DNA of 33,376 bases from positions 1 through 33,376 of the forward strand of contig JAJZQV010000026.1 of NCBI GenBank assembly GCA_021803025.1, in the 5' to 3' direction. This document shows positions 8,729-15,809 of this stretch, in pieces. This DNA comes from Actinomycetes bacterium. Lineage in GTDB: Bacteria; Actinomycetota; Actinomycetes; Propionibacteriales; Propionibacteriaceae. The notes under the pieces were generated by a model that did no database searches, was not told the origin of the DNA, and worked only from the letters and a program-made list of their open reading frames with translations. Position 1 is the stretch's first letter. Each line of letters begins with the position of its first letter. Both the position numbers and the translations under genes were made by a program.

Positions 8729-9691
8729 ATGCGCACCCCACGCCCGTGTCTGCTCCCCACGCAGCCGACGTCCTTGCCCCTTCTCCAGGCCGCCGGCTCC
8801 ACGAGGCAGACCGTACGGACGCAGATCGCGTCGGGACGCCTGGTCCGTGTCCGGCACGGCGTGTTCGTCGCGACCGACGCGTGGCCGGCAGACCCCGCCG
8901 GCCAGCACCTCGTGCGAGCCCGTGCCGAGCTGGTCGTCCATCCGGACGCTGTCATCAGCCACGGATCTGCGGCCCTGGTCTGGGGGTTCCCCCACCCCGG
9001 GCCGACGAGCTGGCAGGAGTCCCCGCCGTCCGTCACGCTCCCTGCCGGCGGTGGCGCCCGCTCGGGTCGGGGCCCCGCGACACACCATGTCGGACTCTTG
9101 CCTCCGTCGCAGGTGACCCGCGACGGCGAAGGCTACGCCGTGACGACTGTGGCGCGAACCGCCGTGGATCTCGCCGGCGACCTGAGCCTGCCCGAGCGCC
9201 TGGTCGTCCTCGATGCCGCCTGCCGTCGTCTCGTGGAGTCGCTCGTGGTGGGCCAGGCACGCAGGACCGACTACCTCAAGGCGTCATTCGTCTCGGCCGC
9301 CCTCCACCTCATCACGGCTGCCGCGGCGTCGCGGCGCCCCTGCGGGCTGGCCCGCGCCATCTCGCTGACGGTCCCCGCACGAGAGTCGGTGGCAGAGTCC
9401 CTGTCCGCCGGACACCTCCACCTCGCCGGACTCGCCACACCCGAGTTCCAGCACCGGATCCGCACCCCGCGAGGCGACGTCTACCCCGACTTCTACTGGC
9501 CCCAGCTCGGCCTGGTCGGGGAGGTGGACGGAAAGGTCAAGTACGCCGATCCCATGGCTTACGAACGGGAGAAGCTGCGCGAGCAGGCGCTGCGGGACCT
9601 CGGCTACAGGATCGTGCGCTGGACGGCCAGCGAGATCATGCTCAGCCCCGACGTCGTGGTCGAGCGCGTCGCGAGAGCCTTGGCGGCCTGA
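8729..9691 (+). CDS. AbiEi-like / DUF559-type protein with Vsr-like nuclease fold
   Basis: A 320-residue protein of a family widespread in actinobacteria. Residues about 12-50 form a winged-helix segment like the AbiEi antitoxin N-terminus (STRQTVRTQIASGRLVRVRHGVF). The C-terminal about 100 residues form a DUF559/Vsr-like PD-(D/E)XK fold: ESVAES, then YPDFYWP, then GEVDGK with E-x-D-x-K, and a closing YRIVRWTASEI strand. A DNA-binding or nicking role is plausible but unproven, and no AbiEii toxin partner is adjacent. The start is uncertain: ATG 8729 fits the domain boundary, while an in-frame GTG at 8678 would add 17 residues and overlap the DnaA box region. It runs toward the dlt operon, with a 152-base palindrome between the two gene ends. 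Confidence 0.75.
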   Translation: MRTPRPCLLPTQPTSLPLLQAAGSTRQTVRTQIASGRLVRVRHGVFVATDAWPADPAGQHLVRARAELVVHPDAVISHGSAALVWGFPHPGPTSWQESPPSVTLPAGGGARSGRGPATHHVGLLPPSQVTRDGEGYAVTTVARTAVDLAGDLSLPERLVVLDAACRRLVESLVVGQARRTDYLKASFVSAALHLITAAAASRRPCGLARAISLTVPARESVAESLSAGHLHLAGLATPEFQHRIRTPRGDVYPDFYWPQLGLVGEVDGKVKYADPMAYEREKLREQALRDLGYRIVRWTASEIMLSPDVVVERVARALAA

Positions 9692-9695
9692 ACGG

Positions 9696-9847
9696 GGAAA
9701 CGGTTGATATGGGCGTCCCGGAAGCTCGTCGCGGCGGGCCGAACCCGAAAACGGTTGGAATGGGGGCCGTAGACGCACTCCAGAACAACCGTTTTCGGGT
9801 TCGAGGCGCCCATCACCCTGCCGAGTGGTCTGATATCAACCGTTTCC
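9696..9847. repeat. Concentric four-copy palindrome between convergent genes
   Basis: Two nested perfect inverted repeats share one centre at 9771.5. The outer arms are 15 bases (9696-9710 and 9833-9847, GGAAACGGTTGATAT and its complement). The inner arms are 17 bases (9741-9757 and 9786-9802, GAACCCGAAAACGGTTG and its complement) around a 28-base loop. AAACGGTTG thus occurs four times, at 9698 and 9749 forward and 9786 and 9837 reverse, each pair 51 bases apart. It fills the gap between two gene 3' ends, so a bidirectional terminator is the simplest reading. The equal spacing also suggests protein binding or a cruciform. Confidence 0.85.
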
Positions 9848-9883
9848 GCGCGTGAGGGGCGCCCCTGCGCCCGGCGCGGCCCC

Positions 9884-10144
9884 CTAGAAGCCGGTGTAGA
9901 TGAAGGTGCCACCGCCGTCGGCGACGAAGAACCAGTAGAGGAACAGGGCCGTCAGCGCGAGGAAGGCGCCGACGAACCACAGGAGCGCCGGGACGCGCGG
10001 CGCGGGCGGTGTCCACGGGTTCCGGGACGGGTTGACGACGGGATGGTGCCCGATGGCTTGGAGCCAGGTGAGCGCGGCTCCCAACCGCTCGGCGAGCGTG
10101 GGCGTCTCAGGAGCTGGCGAAGGTCCAGCAGGCACGTGTGACAT
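9884..10144 (-). CDS. dltX: DltX-like small membrane protein (C-terminal FIYTGF)
   Basis: An 86-residue protein with a proline-rich cytoplasmic N-terminus of about 50 residues, one membrane helix at about 51-74 (LLWFVGAFLALTALFLYWFF), a glycine-rich stretch and the C-terminal end FIYTGF (81-86). In Firmicutes, DltX is a roughly 45-50-residue single-pass protein encoded first in the dlt operon and ending in a conserved F-x-Y-x-x-F motif; its tyrosine (here Y83) is thought to carry the D-alanyl group outside the cell between DltB and DltD. The match in topology, extreme C-terminal position and operon makes this the functional DltX. It differs in having a long N-terminal extension and in being last. 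Its ATG lies inside dltD, overlapping by 38 bases, with GGAGG ten bases upstream. Confidence 0.8.
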   Translation of the reverse strand: MSHVPAGPSPAPETPTLAERLGAALTWLQAIGHHPVVNPSRNPWTPPAPRVPALLWFVGAFLALTALFLYWFFVADGGGTFIYTGF

Positions 10145-11303
10145 CCAACCACCCCCTCCAGCCCAGGTGGAGCGTGTCGAAGAAGTAGTACGGCTCGTAT
10201 GCCTTGCTGCTGAGGTCGACGAGCTGCGCGCCGTTGACCGCGGCCATCGTCCGGACCTTGGCGCTGAAACCGTCGCGCTGAGCCTTGGGCAGTCCCGTGA
10301 AGTCGCTCCACACGCCGTTGACGGGCAGCGCGATGAGCAGAACCTGGATGCCGAGGTCGTGGGCGACGTCGAGGTAGAGCTGGAGGTCGTGGTACTCGAC
10401 GGACGAGGTGAACGTCACGCTGCGCTGCTGACCCTTGAGCTTCGCGAGCTGCGGGACGATCTTGGCCGCGTAGTAGGAGTTCTCCATGTTGTACGGGTTC
10501 TTCCCGACCCGCGCGCGGCCCGTGGCGACGGCCTTGGCGTCCTCCGCGGCCCAGTCGATCGTGGCCATTGGCTGCTTGCCCGGTCGCCAGGGGCCGGTGT
10601 ACGTGACCGCCTTCCGATACTCGGCGCCCTTGTACGCGTCGCGCAGCGTGTTCATGCGCGACGTGAGGACGTTGTACGGGGCGTTGACGACCTCCTCCAC
10701 CGCATTGGCGGTCGTGGTGGCGCAGCTCGCGCCGAGCGTGCAGAGCTGGGGCACGAGCGAGCCGACCCGTGCGACGAGACGGGATCTGGTCCTCGCCGAG
10801 AGGTGGGGGTTGGCGAGCATCGCGTTCCATGCCGCGTGCGAGAACACCGACTGGAACAAGCTGGCCTTCTCGCCGCCCGGCACGAACCACTGCGGGGAGA
10901 GGATGAGGGCGACCCTCTTCGTCGCGATGCTCGGGCCGACCGCCGCCAGCTCGACCGCGTGGTACAGGGACTGCTGGTTGCCGCGCCCCGACTCGTACAT
11001 GTCGAAGTCCGACGCGTTGGTCGGCAGCCAGACCCTGGGGTTCTGGTCGATGGGCACGCCCAGCTCCGAGCTGCCCATGACGTACAGGTTCGTCACGCCC
11101 TCGGGCTCGCCGGCCATGGCCTGGCGGTACAGCCGTACCGTGTCCTCCCGGTGACCGGGGCTCTCGTAGTTCAGCACTCTGACGCTGCGCTGCTCCGGGT
11201 GCTTGACCGTCGTCAGCGCGTGGACGGCGAGGTCGGCCGCGGGGCTGAGGAACAGCCCGATGGAGAGGACCGTGCCCGCGAGCAGGGCGGCCACCCGTCG
11301 CAT
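10107..11303 (-). CDS. dltD: D-alanyl transfer protein DltD
   Basis: A 398-residue protein anchored by an N-terminal membrane helix (residues 4-24), with an extracytoplasmic SGNH/GDSL-like esterase domain. The GSSE motif at 77-80 supplies the catalytic serine and FFDTLHLGWRG (374-384) supplies D376 and H379, the D-x-x-H pair of the family. DltD completes D-alanyl transfer to (lipo)teichoic acid outside the membrane. Length matches the family (about 390-425). The ATG overlaps the dltC stop as ATGA (11303), so translation is coupled, and dltX begins within its 3' end. Cysteines C192 and C199 region (LCTLGASCATT) and C393 could form a disulfide in the mature domain; that is speculation. Confidence 0.92.
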   Translation of the reverse strand: MRRVAALLAGTVLSIGLFLSPAADLAVHALTTVKHPEQRSVRVLNYESPGHREDTVRLYRQAMAGEPEGVTNLYVMGSSELGVPIDQNPRVWLPTNASDFDMYESGRGNQQSLYHAVELAAVGPSIATKRVALILSPQWFVPGGEKASLFQSVFSHAAWNAMLANPHLSARTRSRLVARVGSLVPQLCTLGASCATTTANAVEEVVNAPYNVLTSRMNTLRDAYKGAEYRKAVTYTGPWRPGKQPMATIDWAAEDAKAVATGRARVGKNPYNMENSYYAAKIVPQLAKLKGQQRSVTFTSSVEYHDLQLYLDVAHDLGIQVLLIALPVNGVWSDFTGLPKAQRDGFSAKVRTMAAVNGAQLVDLSSKAYEPYYFFDTLHLGWRGWLDVTRACWTFASS

Positions 11304-11545
11304 CAGAGGCGCTCCGACACGAACGTGAGGATGCGGTTGACGGTGGAGATATCCTCCCGCTCGACCGCGGTCGGCGGCACCTTGATGCCCAGCTCGTCCT
11401 CGAGGCTGACGAGCAGCTGGGTCGTGCCGAGCGAGTCGAGGAGACCGGCCTCGAAGAGGTCCACATCGCGCTCCGAGGTGATTGCGTCCGTGCCGCACAC
11501 CTCGACGAGCAGCCGCAGAACCTGCTGCTCCTGGGCCTCGTCCAT
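11303..11545 (-). CDS. dltC: D-alanyl carrier protein DltC
   Basis: An 80-residue acyl-carrier-like protein. The 4'-phosphopantetheine attachment serine is S38 in LFEAGLLDSLGTTQLL (30-45), the classic DSLG/DSL motif. It is rich in acidic residues as expected. DltA loads D-alanine onto its thiol and DltB takes it over at the membrane. Family length is 78-82. The ATG at 11545 has AGGAG seven bases upstream. The gene follows dltB after a 112-base gap containing alternative hairpins, unlike every other junction in this operon, and overlaps dltD by one base of the ATGA. Confidence 0.95.
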   Translation of the reverse strand: MDEAQEQQVLRLLVEVCGTDAITSERDVDLFEAGLLDSLGTTQLLVSLEDELGIKVPPTAVEREDISTVNRILTFVSERL

Positions 11546-11600
11546 GTCACTCCTCGTCAGTCCGAACCACCCCTCGACGGAACTGTAGCCCGGGCCGTCG

Positions 11601-11646
11601 GGGCGACGAGACCTGCAGACACTCGTTGCCCTTCGGAGCTGTCTGC
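11601..11646 (-). promoter_or_regulatory. Mutually exclusive hairpins in the dltB-dltC gap
   Basis: On the minus-strand transcript, GCAGACA (11640-11646) can pair with TGTCTGC (11615-11621), while GGGCAACGAG (11622-11631) can pair with CTCGTCGCCC (11601-11610, one mismatch). The two stems overlap in the region 11615-11631, where the loop of one contains an arm of the other, so they cannot both form fully. This 112-base gap is the only non-overlapping junction in the operon. The arrangement resembles an attenuator or an mRNA processing/stability element adjusting dltC-dltD-dltX output; no U-run follows. Inference from base-pairing only. Confidence 0.45.
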
Positions 11647-11657
11647 CGCCCGGCCGC

Positions 11658-12803
11658 CTAGATCGCGAGGATGTGGCCCGAGAAGATCAGGAAGGAGAAC
11701 ACGACGAGCTGGAACGTCACGGCGATCGCCACGAGCCGGTAGGCGAGGCGGTTCCGGTACGCGTAGAGCCTGCTCTTCTTCTCGTACACGTCGTTGAGCA
11801 CGAGGAGGATCCCGTGGTACAGCCCGTACAGCAGGAAGTGGAGCTGGAACCCGTGCCAGGCGCCCATGAGGAGCATGTTGAGCGCGAGCGCCACCCGGCC
11901 GGCCGCGACGCGGTGCCCTGTGAAGATCCGCAGCCGCATGAGGTACATGGCGAGGCGCGTGTAGACGTAGTCACGGAACCAGAACGAGAGCGTGATGTGC
12001 CAGCGGGTCCAGAAGTCCTTGATCGACTCTGCGACGAACGGGAGCCGGAAGTTGGGCGGGGTGCGGATGCCGAAGATGTACGAGGTGCCGACGGCCATGG
12101 CCGAGTAGCCGGCGAAGTCGAAGAACAGCCGTCCCGTGTAGAGGTACATGTACGCGAGCGTCTGCGGCCACCCCACGGCCCACTCGAGCTGCGCCGTGAA
12201 CCAGGCGGCGAGCACGAACTTGTACACGCCGCCCAGGAGCAGCAGCCCGATCCCCCGGCCCAGCAGGTACACGTACTCGTGGCGCGTCCACACGCGGTCC
12301 TCGTCCTGCTCGTACCGGCGGAGGCGGTCGATCGGGCCGCTCGCGAGGGTCGGGAAGAACAGGATGAAGAAGGCCAGGTCGGCGAGCGGCAGGGCCGTGA
12401 TGAGGCCGTCCGTCGTCTCGAGGACGACCTGGATGACGCGGAACGACAGGTACGAGATGCCGAGGAACCCGACGCTCAGCGTGGGGAACAAGCTGCCCGC
12501 CTTGACGACGACGAGGGGCAGCGTCGCCCCGGCCGCCGCCAGCCGCGCCAGCAACGGGTTCACGTGCTCGTGGCCCAGTCGGTAGCGCAGCCACACCTTC
12601 GCGAGCGTCAGCTCGAAGACCAGGAAGCCGACGAGCCACAGCCACTGCCCCGAGGTCCAGCCGATGAGGAGGACCACCATGACCACGGTCGCGATGCGCG
12701 TGTACGGGCGCAGCCGCTTCTCGAGGAGCCCCAGCACGACCGCCGGGAGGCTGACCAGGGTGAGGATGTAGAACCAGTACAGCGAGCCGTACGCCTCGAT
12801 CAT
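11658..12803 (-). CDS. dltB: D-alanyl transferase DltB (MBOAT family)
   Basis: A 381-residue polytopic membrane protein of the MBOAT family with about 11 hydrophobic segments. The DltB signature FWTRWHITLSFWFRDYVYTRL covers 264-284. The MBOAT catalytic histidines are visible as H317 in GAWHGF and H330 in GLYHG. It accepts D-alanine from DltC-phosphopantetheine at the cytoplasmic side and passes it through its central funnel, in the present model to the tyrosine of DltX. Length is typical (about 380-415). The ATG at 12803 overlaps the dltA stop by four bases, so the two are translationally coupled. Confidence 0.95.
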   Translation of the reverse strand: MIEAYGSLYWFYILTLVSLPAVVLGLLEKRLRPYTRIATVVMVVLLIGWTSGQWLWLVGFLVFELTLAKVWLRYRLGHEHVNPLLARLAAAGATLPLVVVKAGSLFPTLSVGFLGISYLSFRVIQVVLETTDGLITALPLADLAFFILFFPTLASGPIDRLRRYEQDEDRVWTRHEYVYLLGRGIGLLLLGGVYKFVLAAWFTAQLEWAVGWPQTLAYMYLYTGRLFFDFAGYSAMAVGTSYIFGIRTPPNFRLPFVAESIKDFWTRWHITLSFWFRDYVYTRLAMYLMRLRIFTGHRVAAGRVALALNMLLMGAWHGFQLHFLLYGLYHGILLVLNDVYEKKSRLYAYRNRLAYRLVAIAVTFQLVVFSFLIFSGHILAI

Positions 12804-14335
12804 CGGCTGCCCGCTTCGAGGGCGCGTCGGTCCGCCTTGCCGTTGGGCGTCATCGGGATGCGCTCCACCACGGTGAGGACCTTGGGCACCATGTACTCCG
12901 GCACGTACGTGCGGAGCCCGCGCTTGAGACCCGTGGCGACGGCGAGCGGGCTGCCGTCCGGGACGTGGTCCAGCTGCACGAAGCCGTGCAGGTGCGTGAC
13001 GACCCCGTCCTCGCCGCGGATCGCCACCACCGCGGCCTGCTGGACGCCGGTAACCCTGCGGAGGTTGGTCTCGATGTCCTCCAGCTCGATCCGGTAGCCG
13101 TGGAGCTTGACCTGTCCGTCGAGCCGCCCCCCGAAGAAGAGCATGCCGTCGGGGTCGAGCCGGCCGAGGTCGCCGGTCCGGTACGCCGGGGTGGGGACAC
13201 CGTCGAGGTCGACGAGCGTGAACGCGGCTTCGGTGAGGTCGGGGCGGTGGAGGTATCCCACCGAGACGGTGTCGCCGGCGATGACGATCTCGCCCGAGCT
13301 GCCGGCAGGCAGCGTGGCGCCCGCCTCGTCGCGGATGAGGATCGTCGTGCCCGGCTTCGCGCGACCCACGGGCAGCGCTGACCCGTCGAGGTGCTCCGGA
13401 CCGATCCGTACGCTCGTCACGGCGACCGTGGATTCCGTGGGGCCGTACGTGTTGACGACCCGGGCCTCGGGGAAGCGCTGCATGAGAGCGCCCGCCGTGG
13501 TCGGCGACAGCGTCTCGCCGCAGAACAGGAAGACGCGCAGCCGAGGCAGAACGGTGGCGTCGAAGGCCGGGTCGGCGAGGCAGAGGTCCGCGAACGACGG
13601 CGTGCTGACCCACACGGACACGTCGCTGCGGCCGAGCTCGTCGTGGAGCGCGCGGGCGTTCCCCACGGTCGCGGAGTCGAGCGAGTGGAGCGTGGCACCT
13701 GTCGTCAGGGCGCCGTACAGGTCCATGACGGACAGGTCGAAGGAGAACGGGGCCTGGTTGAGCCAGACGGGCGTCCCCTCGATGCCGGTCTCGTCGGCCA
13801 GGGTGGTGGCCCAGTCGACGAAGTGGGCGAGGGCGGACGAGGTGATCTGCACGCCCTTGGGACGGCCCGTGCTGCCCGACGTGTAGATGACGTAGTGGGG
13901 GTCGTCCGGCGCCACGGGGCGCGGTGTGCCGAGCGGGCCCGGCGGTACGAGCCCCCTCGCGAGGTGCTCGCCGTCCAGGACCGTGACCGCGTCCCCCGTC
14001 ACACCGTGGGGCAGCGGGCGGACGGCGACGACGAGCCGCGCACCCGACTCCTCGACGACGCTGGCGATGCGGTCGGCCGGCCACGAGACGTCGACCGGCA
14101 CGTACGGGTGGCCTGCCCGGACGGCGCCGAGGAATGCGACGGGCATCGCGTGCTCCTTGTGGCCGTACACGACGACGGGGCTGCCGTCGTGGCCCAGCTC
14201 GCCGGCGATCCGCTCCGCGACAAGGGTCGACGCCGACCAGAGCTGCGCGTACGAGAGGTGCTCGGCCCTGTACGTGTGGGCGGGGCGGTCGCCGTGGCGA
14301 GTCGCTGCAGCCTGGATCCGCTCGATGACGTCCAC
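12800..14335 (-). CDS. dltA: D-alanine--D-alanyl carrier protein ligase DltA
   Basis: A 511-residue ANL-superfamily adenylating enzyme that activates D-alanine with ATP and loads it on DltC. The core motifs appear in order: P-loop IYTSGSTGRPKG (about 150-161), LFCGE with the cysteine that in DltA enzymes helps select D- over L-alanine (about 273), NTYGPTE (about 298), YRTGD (about 391) and the catalytic lysine in PNGKADR near the C-terminus. Length is normal (about 500-510). The start is a GTG at 14335, chosen because it begins MDVIERIQ, matching the family start. It is the first gene of the operon; the 69-base gap to the divergent methyltransferase must hold its promoter. Confidence 0.95.
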   Translation of the reverse strand: MDVIERIQAAATRHGDRPAHTYRAEHLSYAQLWSASTLVAERIAGELGHDGSPVVVYGHKEHAMPVAFLGAVRAGHPYVPVDVSWPADRIASVVEESGARLVVAVRPLPHGVTGDAVTVLDGEHLARGLVPPGPLGTPRPVAPDDPHYVIYTSGSTGRPKGVQITSSALAHFVDWATTLADETGIEGTPVWLNQAPFSFDLSVMDLYGALTTGATLHSLDSATVGNARALHDELGRSDVSVWVSTPSFADLCLADPAFDATVLPRLRVFLFCGETLSPTTAGALMQRFPEARVVNTYGPTESTVAVTSVRIGPEHLDGSALPVGRAKPGTTILIRDEAGATLPAGSSGEIVIAGDTVSVGYLHRPDLTEAAFTLVDLDGVPTPAYRTGDLGRLDPDGMLFFGGRLDGQVKLHGYRIELEDIETNLRRVTGVQQAAVVAIRGEDGVVTHLHGFVQLDHVPDGSPLAVATGLKRGLRTYVPEYMVPKVLTVVERIPMTPNGKADRRALEAGSR

Positions 14336-14404
14336 GTCGCGTACCGCTCCTCTCTGGCCGCGCCGATGGTATCGACCGTCGCGCTCGTGGCTAGCGTGAC
14401 CCGC

Positions 14405-15133
14405 ATGCCTTTCGAGTGGAACGCCCGCACGTACGACGCCCTGCCTCTACCGCATGTCGGCTGGGGGCGGCGGGTGCTGGACCGGATGCACCTCATGGGG
14501 ACGGAACGGGTCCTCGACGCCGGCTGCGGCACCGGGCGTGACGCGGCAGCGCTGCTCGACCGGCTGCCCGGGATCGACCTCGTCGGCGTCGACGCCTCGG
14601 CGCAGATGATCGACGCGGCGCGGGAGAGGCTCCGCGGGCGGGCCACGTTCATCGTCGCCGACCTCACGAAGCCGCTGCCGATTGAGCCGGTCGACGCCGT
14701 GATGAGCGTCGCCGCGTTCCACTGGGTCACCGACCACGACGTGCTCTTCGCCAACCTCGCCGCCTCGGTCCGAGCCGGCGGGCGCCTCACGTCCGACTGC
14801 GGAGGGGAGGGCCAGCTCGCGATCCTCGACGAGGCGCTCGTGCGCGTCACGGGGCAGCCCAAGCAGTACATCCGCTTCGCCGGGGTGGCCGACACCGAGG
14901 CGTCGCTCCGCGCGGGCGGATGGGAGGTCGAGTCCGTCGTCCTCCGGCCGGACCCGCTGCGCATCGACGACCCCGACCTCCTTGAGACGTACCTGGCGAC
15001 CGTATGTCTCGGCGGCTACCTCGACGCGCTGCCCGAGGAGGAGCACGCCGGGTTCGTGCGGGCGGTACGGGAGGCGATGCCCGAGCCAGTGGTCGACTAC
15101 GTACGGCTGGAGATCGACGCGGTCCGCCTCTGA
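14405..15133 (+). CDS. Class I SAM-dependent methyltransferase (trans-aconitate methyltransferase-like)
   Basis: A 242-residue cytoplasmic methyltransferase. Motif I VLDAGCGTGRDAAAL is at about 36-50, the acidic loop LVGVDASAQMI at about 60-70, motif II-like FIVADL at about 82-87 and AAFHWVTD at about 103-110, the last typical of the Tam/UbiE-like group with the preceding WNARTYDALPLP N-terminus. It probably methylates a small carboxylic acid or an unknown metabolite; the resemblance to trans-aconitate methyltransferase is by motif pattern only. The ATG at 14405 lies 70 bases from the divergent dltA start, leaving little space for two promoters. Confidence 0.82.
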   Translation: MPFEWNARTYDALPLPHVGWGRRVLDRMHLMGTERVLDAGCGTGRDAAALLDRLPGIDLVGVDASAQMIDAARERLRGRATFIVADLTKPLPIEPVDAVMSVAAFHWVTDHDVLFANLAASVRAGGRLTSDCGGEGQLAILDEALVRVTGQPKQYIRFAGVADTEASLRAGGWEVESVVLRPDPLRIDDPDLLETYLATVCLGGYLDALPEEEHAGFVRAVREAMPEPVVDYVRLEIDAVRL

Positions 15134-15169
15134 CCCGCTGAGTTGCACCGCTTGCTGAGTGATCATGCA

Positions 15170-15433
15170 ATGACGAACATCGCAGAGTGGTTCACCGGGC
15201 GGTCGCCCGACTGGTTCACAGGGTCGCCGGAGGTCACCGTCGACCGTGAGGAGATCCTCGTCGTGGGGAGGCTTCGCGTCCCCGACTCGGACAGTGCGGG
15301 CAGCGACTCGGCTGCCGAGGGGCGCATCGCCCGGTGGCGCGAGGAGACGCGCCGGGACCGCATGAAGATCGCCGACGAGGCCGAGGAGCGGTTCGGCCGC
15401 AAGGTGGCGCGGAGTACGGGGAGATCCGCGTGA
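15170..15433 (+). CDS. N-terminal half of a frameshifted conserved actinobacterial protein
   Basis: An 87-residue ORF starting MTNIAEWFTGRSPDWFTG and ending after EERFGRKVARSTGRSA. I recall a family of about 165-residue actinobacterial proteins in which this part and the next ORF form one chain: WFTGRxPDxWFTG, TVDREEIxVVG, a basic helix ending FGRKVA, then PVMTRLRQPER. Here a stop comes 11 codons after FGRKVA. One extra base near 15407-15411 would read FGRKVAAEYGEIRVIFTQ and restore continuity with the second ORF. So this is probably half of a frameshifted gene, although a pair coupled through GTGA cannot be excluded. The ATG at 15170 is preferred over a TTG at 15143. Confidence 0.6.
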   Translation: MTNIAEWFTGRSPDWFTGSPEVTVDREEILVVGRLRVPDSDSAGSDSAAEGRIARWREETRRDRMKIADEAEERFGRKVARSTGRSA

Positions 15434-15651
15434 TCTTCACCCAGCTCGCGATCCCCGTCATGACGCGTCTGCGGCAACCCGAGCGCCGAGTCCTCGACAC
15501 GCTCGTCGCAGCCGGCGTCGCCAGGTCGCGCTCCGACGCGCTCGCCTGGTGCGTACGGCTGGTGGGAAGCAACGAGGAGGCCTGGATCTCGTCGCTGCGT
15601 GTGGCGCTGGGCGCCGTGGACGAGGTGCGGAAGGCGGGCCCTTCGGCCTGA
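15430..15651 (+). CDS. C-terminal half of the same protein (RHH-like segment)
   Basis: A 73-residue ORF that opens with a GTG overlapping the stop of the upstream half. It reads IPVMTRLRQPERRVLDTLVAAGV, then ARSRSDALAWCVRLVGSN, resembling a ribbon-helix-helix/CopG-like helix pair, then a short acidic helix. In the recalled full-length homologues this part follows directly after the FGRKVA helix, with no internal start. Whether it is translated alone by reinitiation is open. Function of the family is unknown; DNA or protein binding is a guess from the helix pattern. It is followed by two hairpins and the convergent metB. Confidence 0.6.
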   Translation: MIFTQLAIPVMTRLRQPERRVLDTLVAAGVARSRSDALAWCVRLVGSNEEAWISSLRVALGAVDEVRKAGPSA

Positions 15652-15691
15652 CGGCGCCAAGGACGAGGCCCGGAAGGCATGCCCCCGGCCT

Positions 15692-15709
15692 CACGACCCG
15701 TAGGTCGTG
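15692..15709 (+). terminator. Short terminator-like hairpin
   Basis: CACGACC and GGTCGTG (7-base perfect stem) enclose a four-base loop, 41 bases after the stop at 15651. No U-run follows, as is common in GC-rich actinobacteria. It would end the upstream plus-strand transcript. Confidence 0.5.
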
Positions 15710-15726
15710 CGGCGGAGATGCCACTA

Positions 15727-15791
15727 TCGGCCGTCTCGATGTGCTCTCCCCCCGCCCTTCACGGGCCGCCGGGGGCCATCGAGACGGCCGA
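15727..15791. terminator. Long palindrome between convergent genes
   Basis: Perfect 15-base arms TCGGCCGTCTCGATG (15727-15741) and complement (15777-15791) enclose a 35-base loop, which can itself form a short C/G stem (CCCG 15751-15754 with CGGG 15762-15765). It lies 18 bases from the metB stop and after the plus-strand gene end, so it could terminate both. The stem core CGGCCGTCTCGA recurs in diverged form in the palindrome at 26502-26564. Confidence 0.6.
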
Positions 15792-15809
15792 TTGTCGCAG
15801 TGCCGGGCC

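Noticed and set aside
5024-9088. Minus-strand open frame of 1354 codons opposite the PPi-PEPCK gene
   Set aside because: Low-complexity Arg/Val/Gly-rich translation typical of antisense frames in GC-rich DNA; no domain, and the plus-strand frame has clear protein motifs.
9696-9847. Insertion-sequence or MITE ends
   Set aside because: No transposase, no flanking target duplication that I can see, and the nested symmetry differs from simple terminal inverted repeats; a mobile origin is left open only as a possibility.
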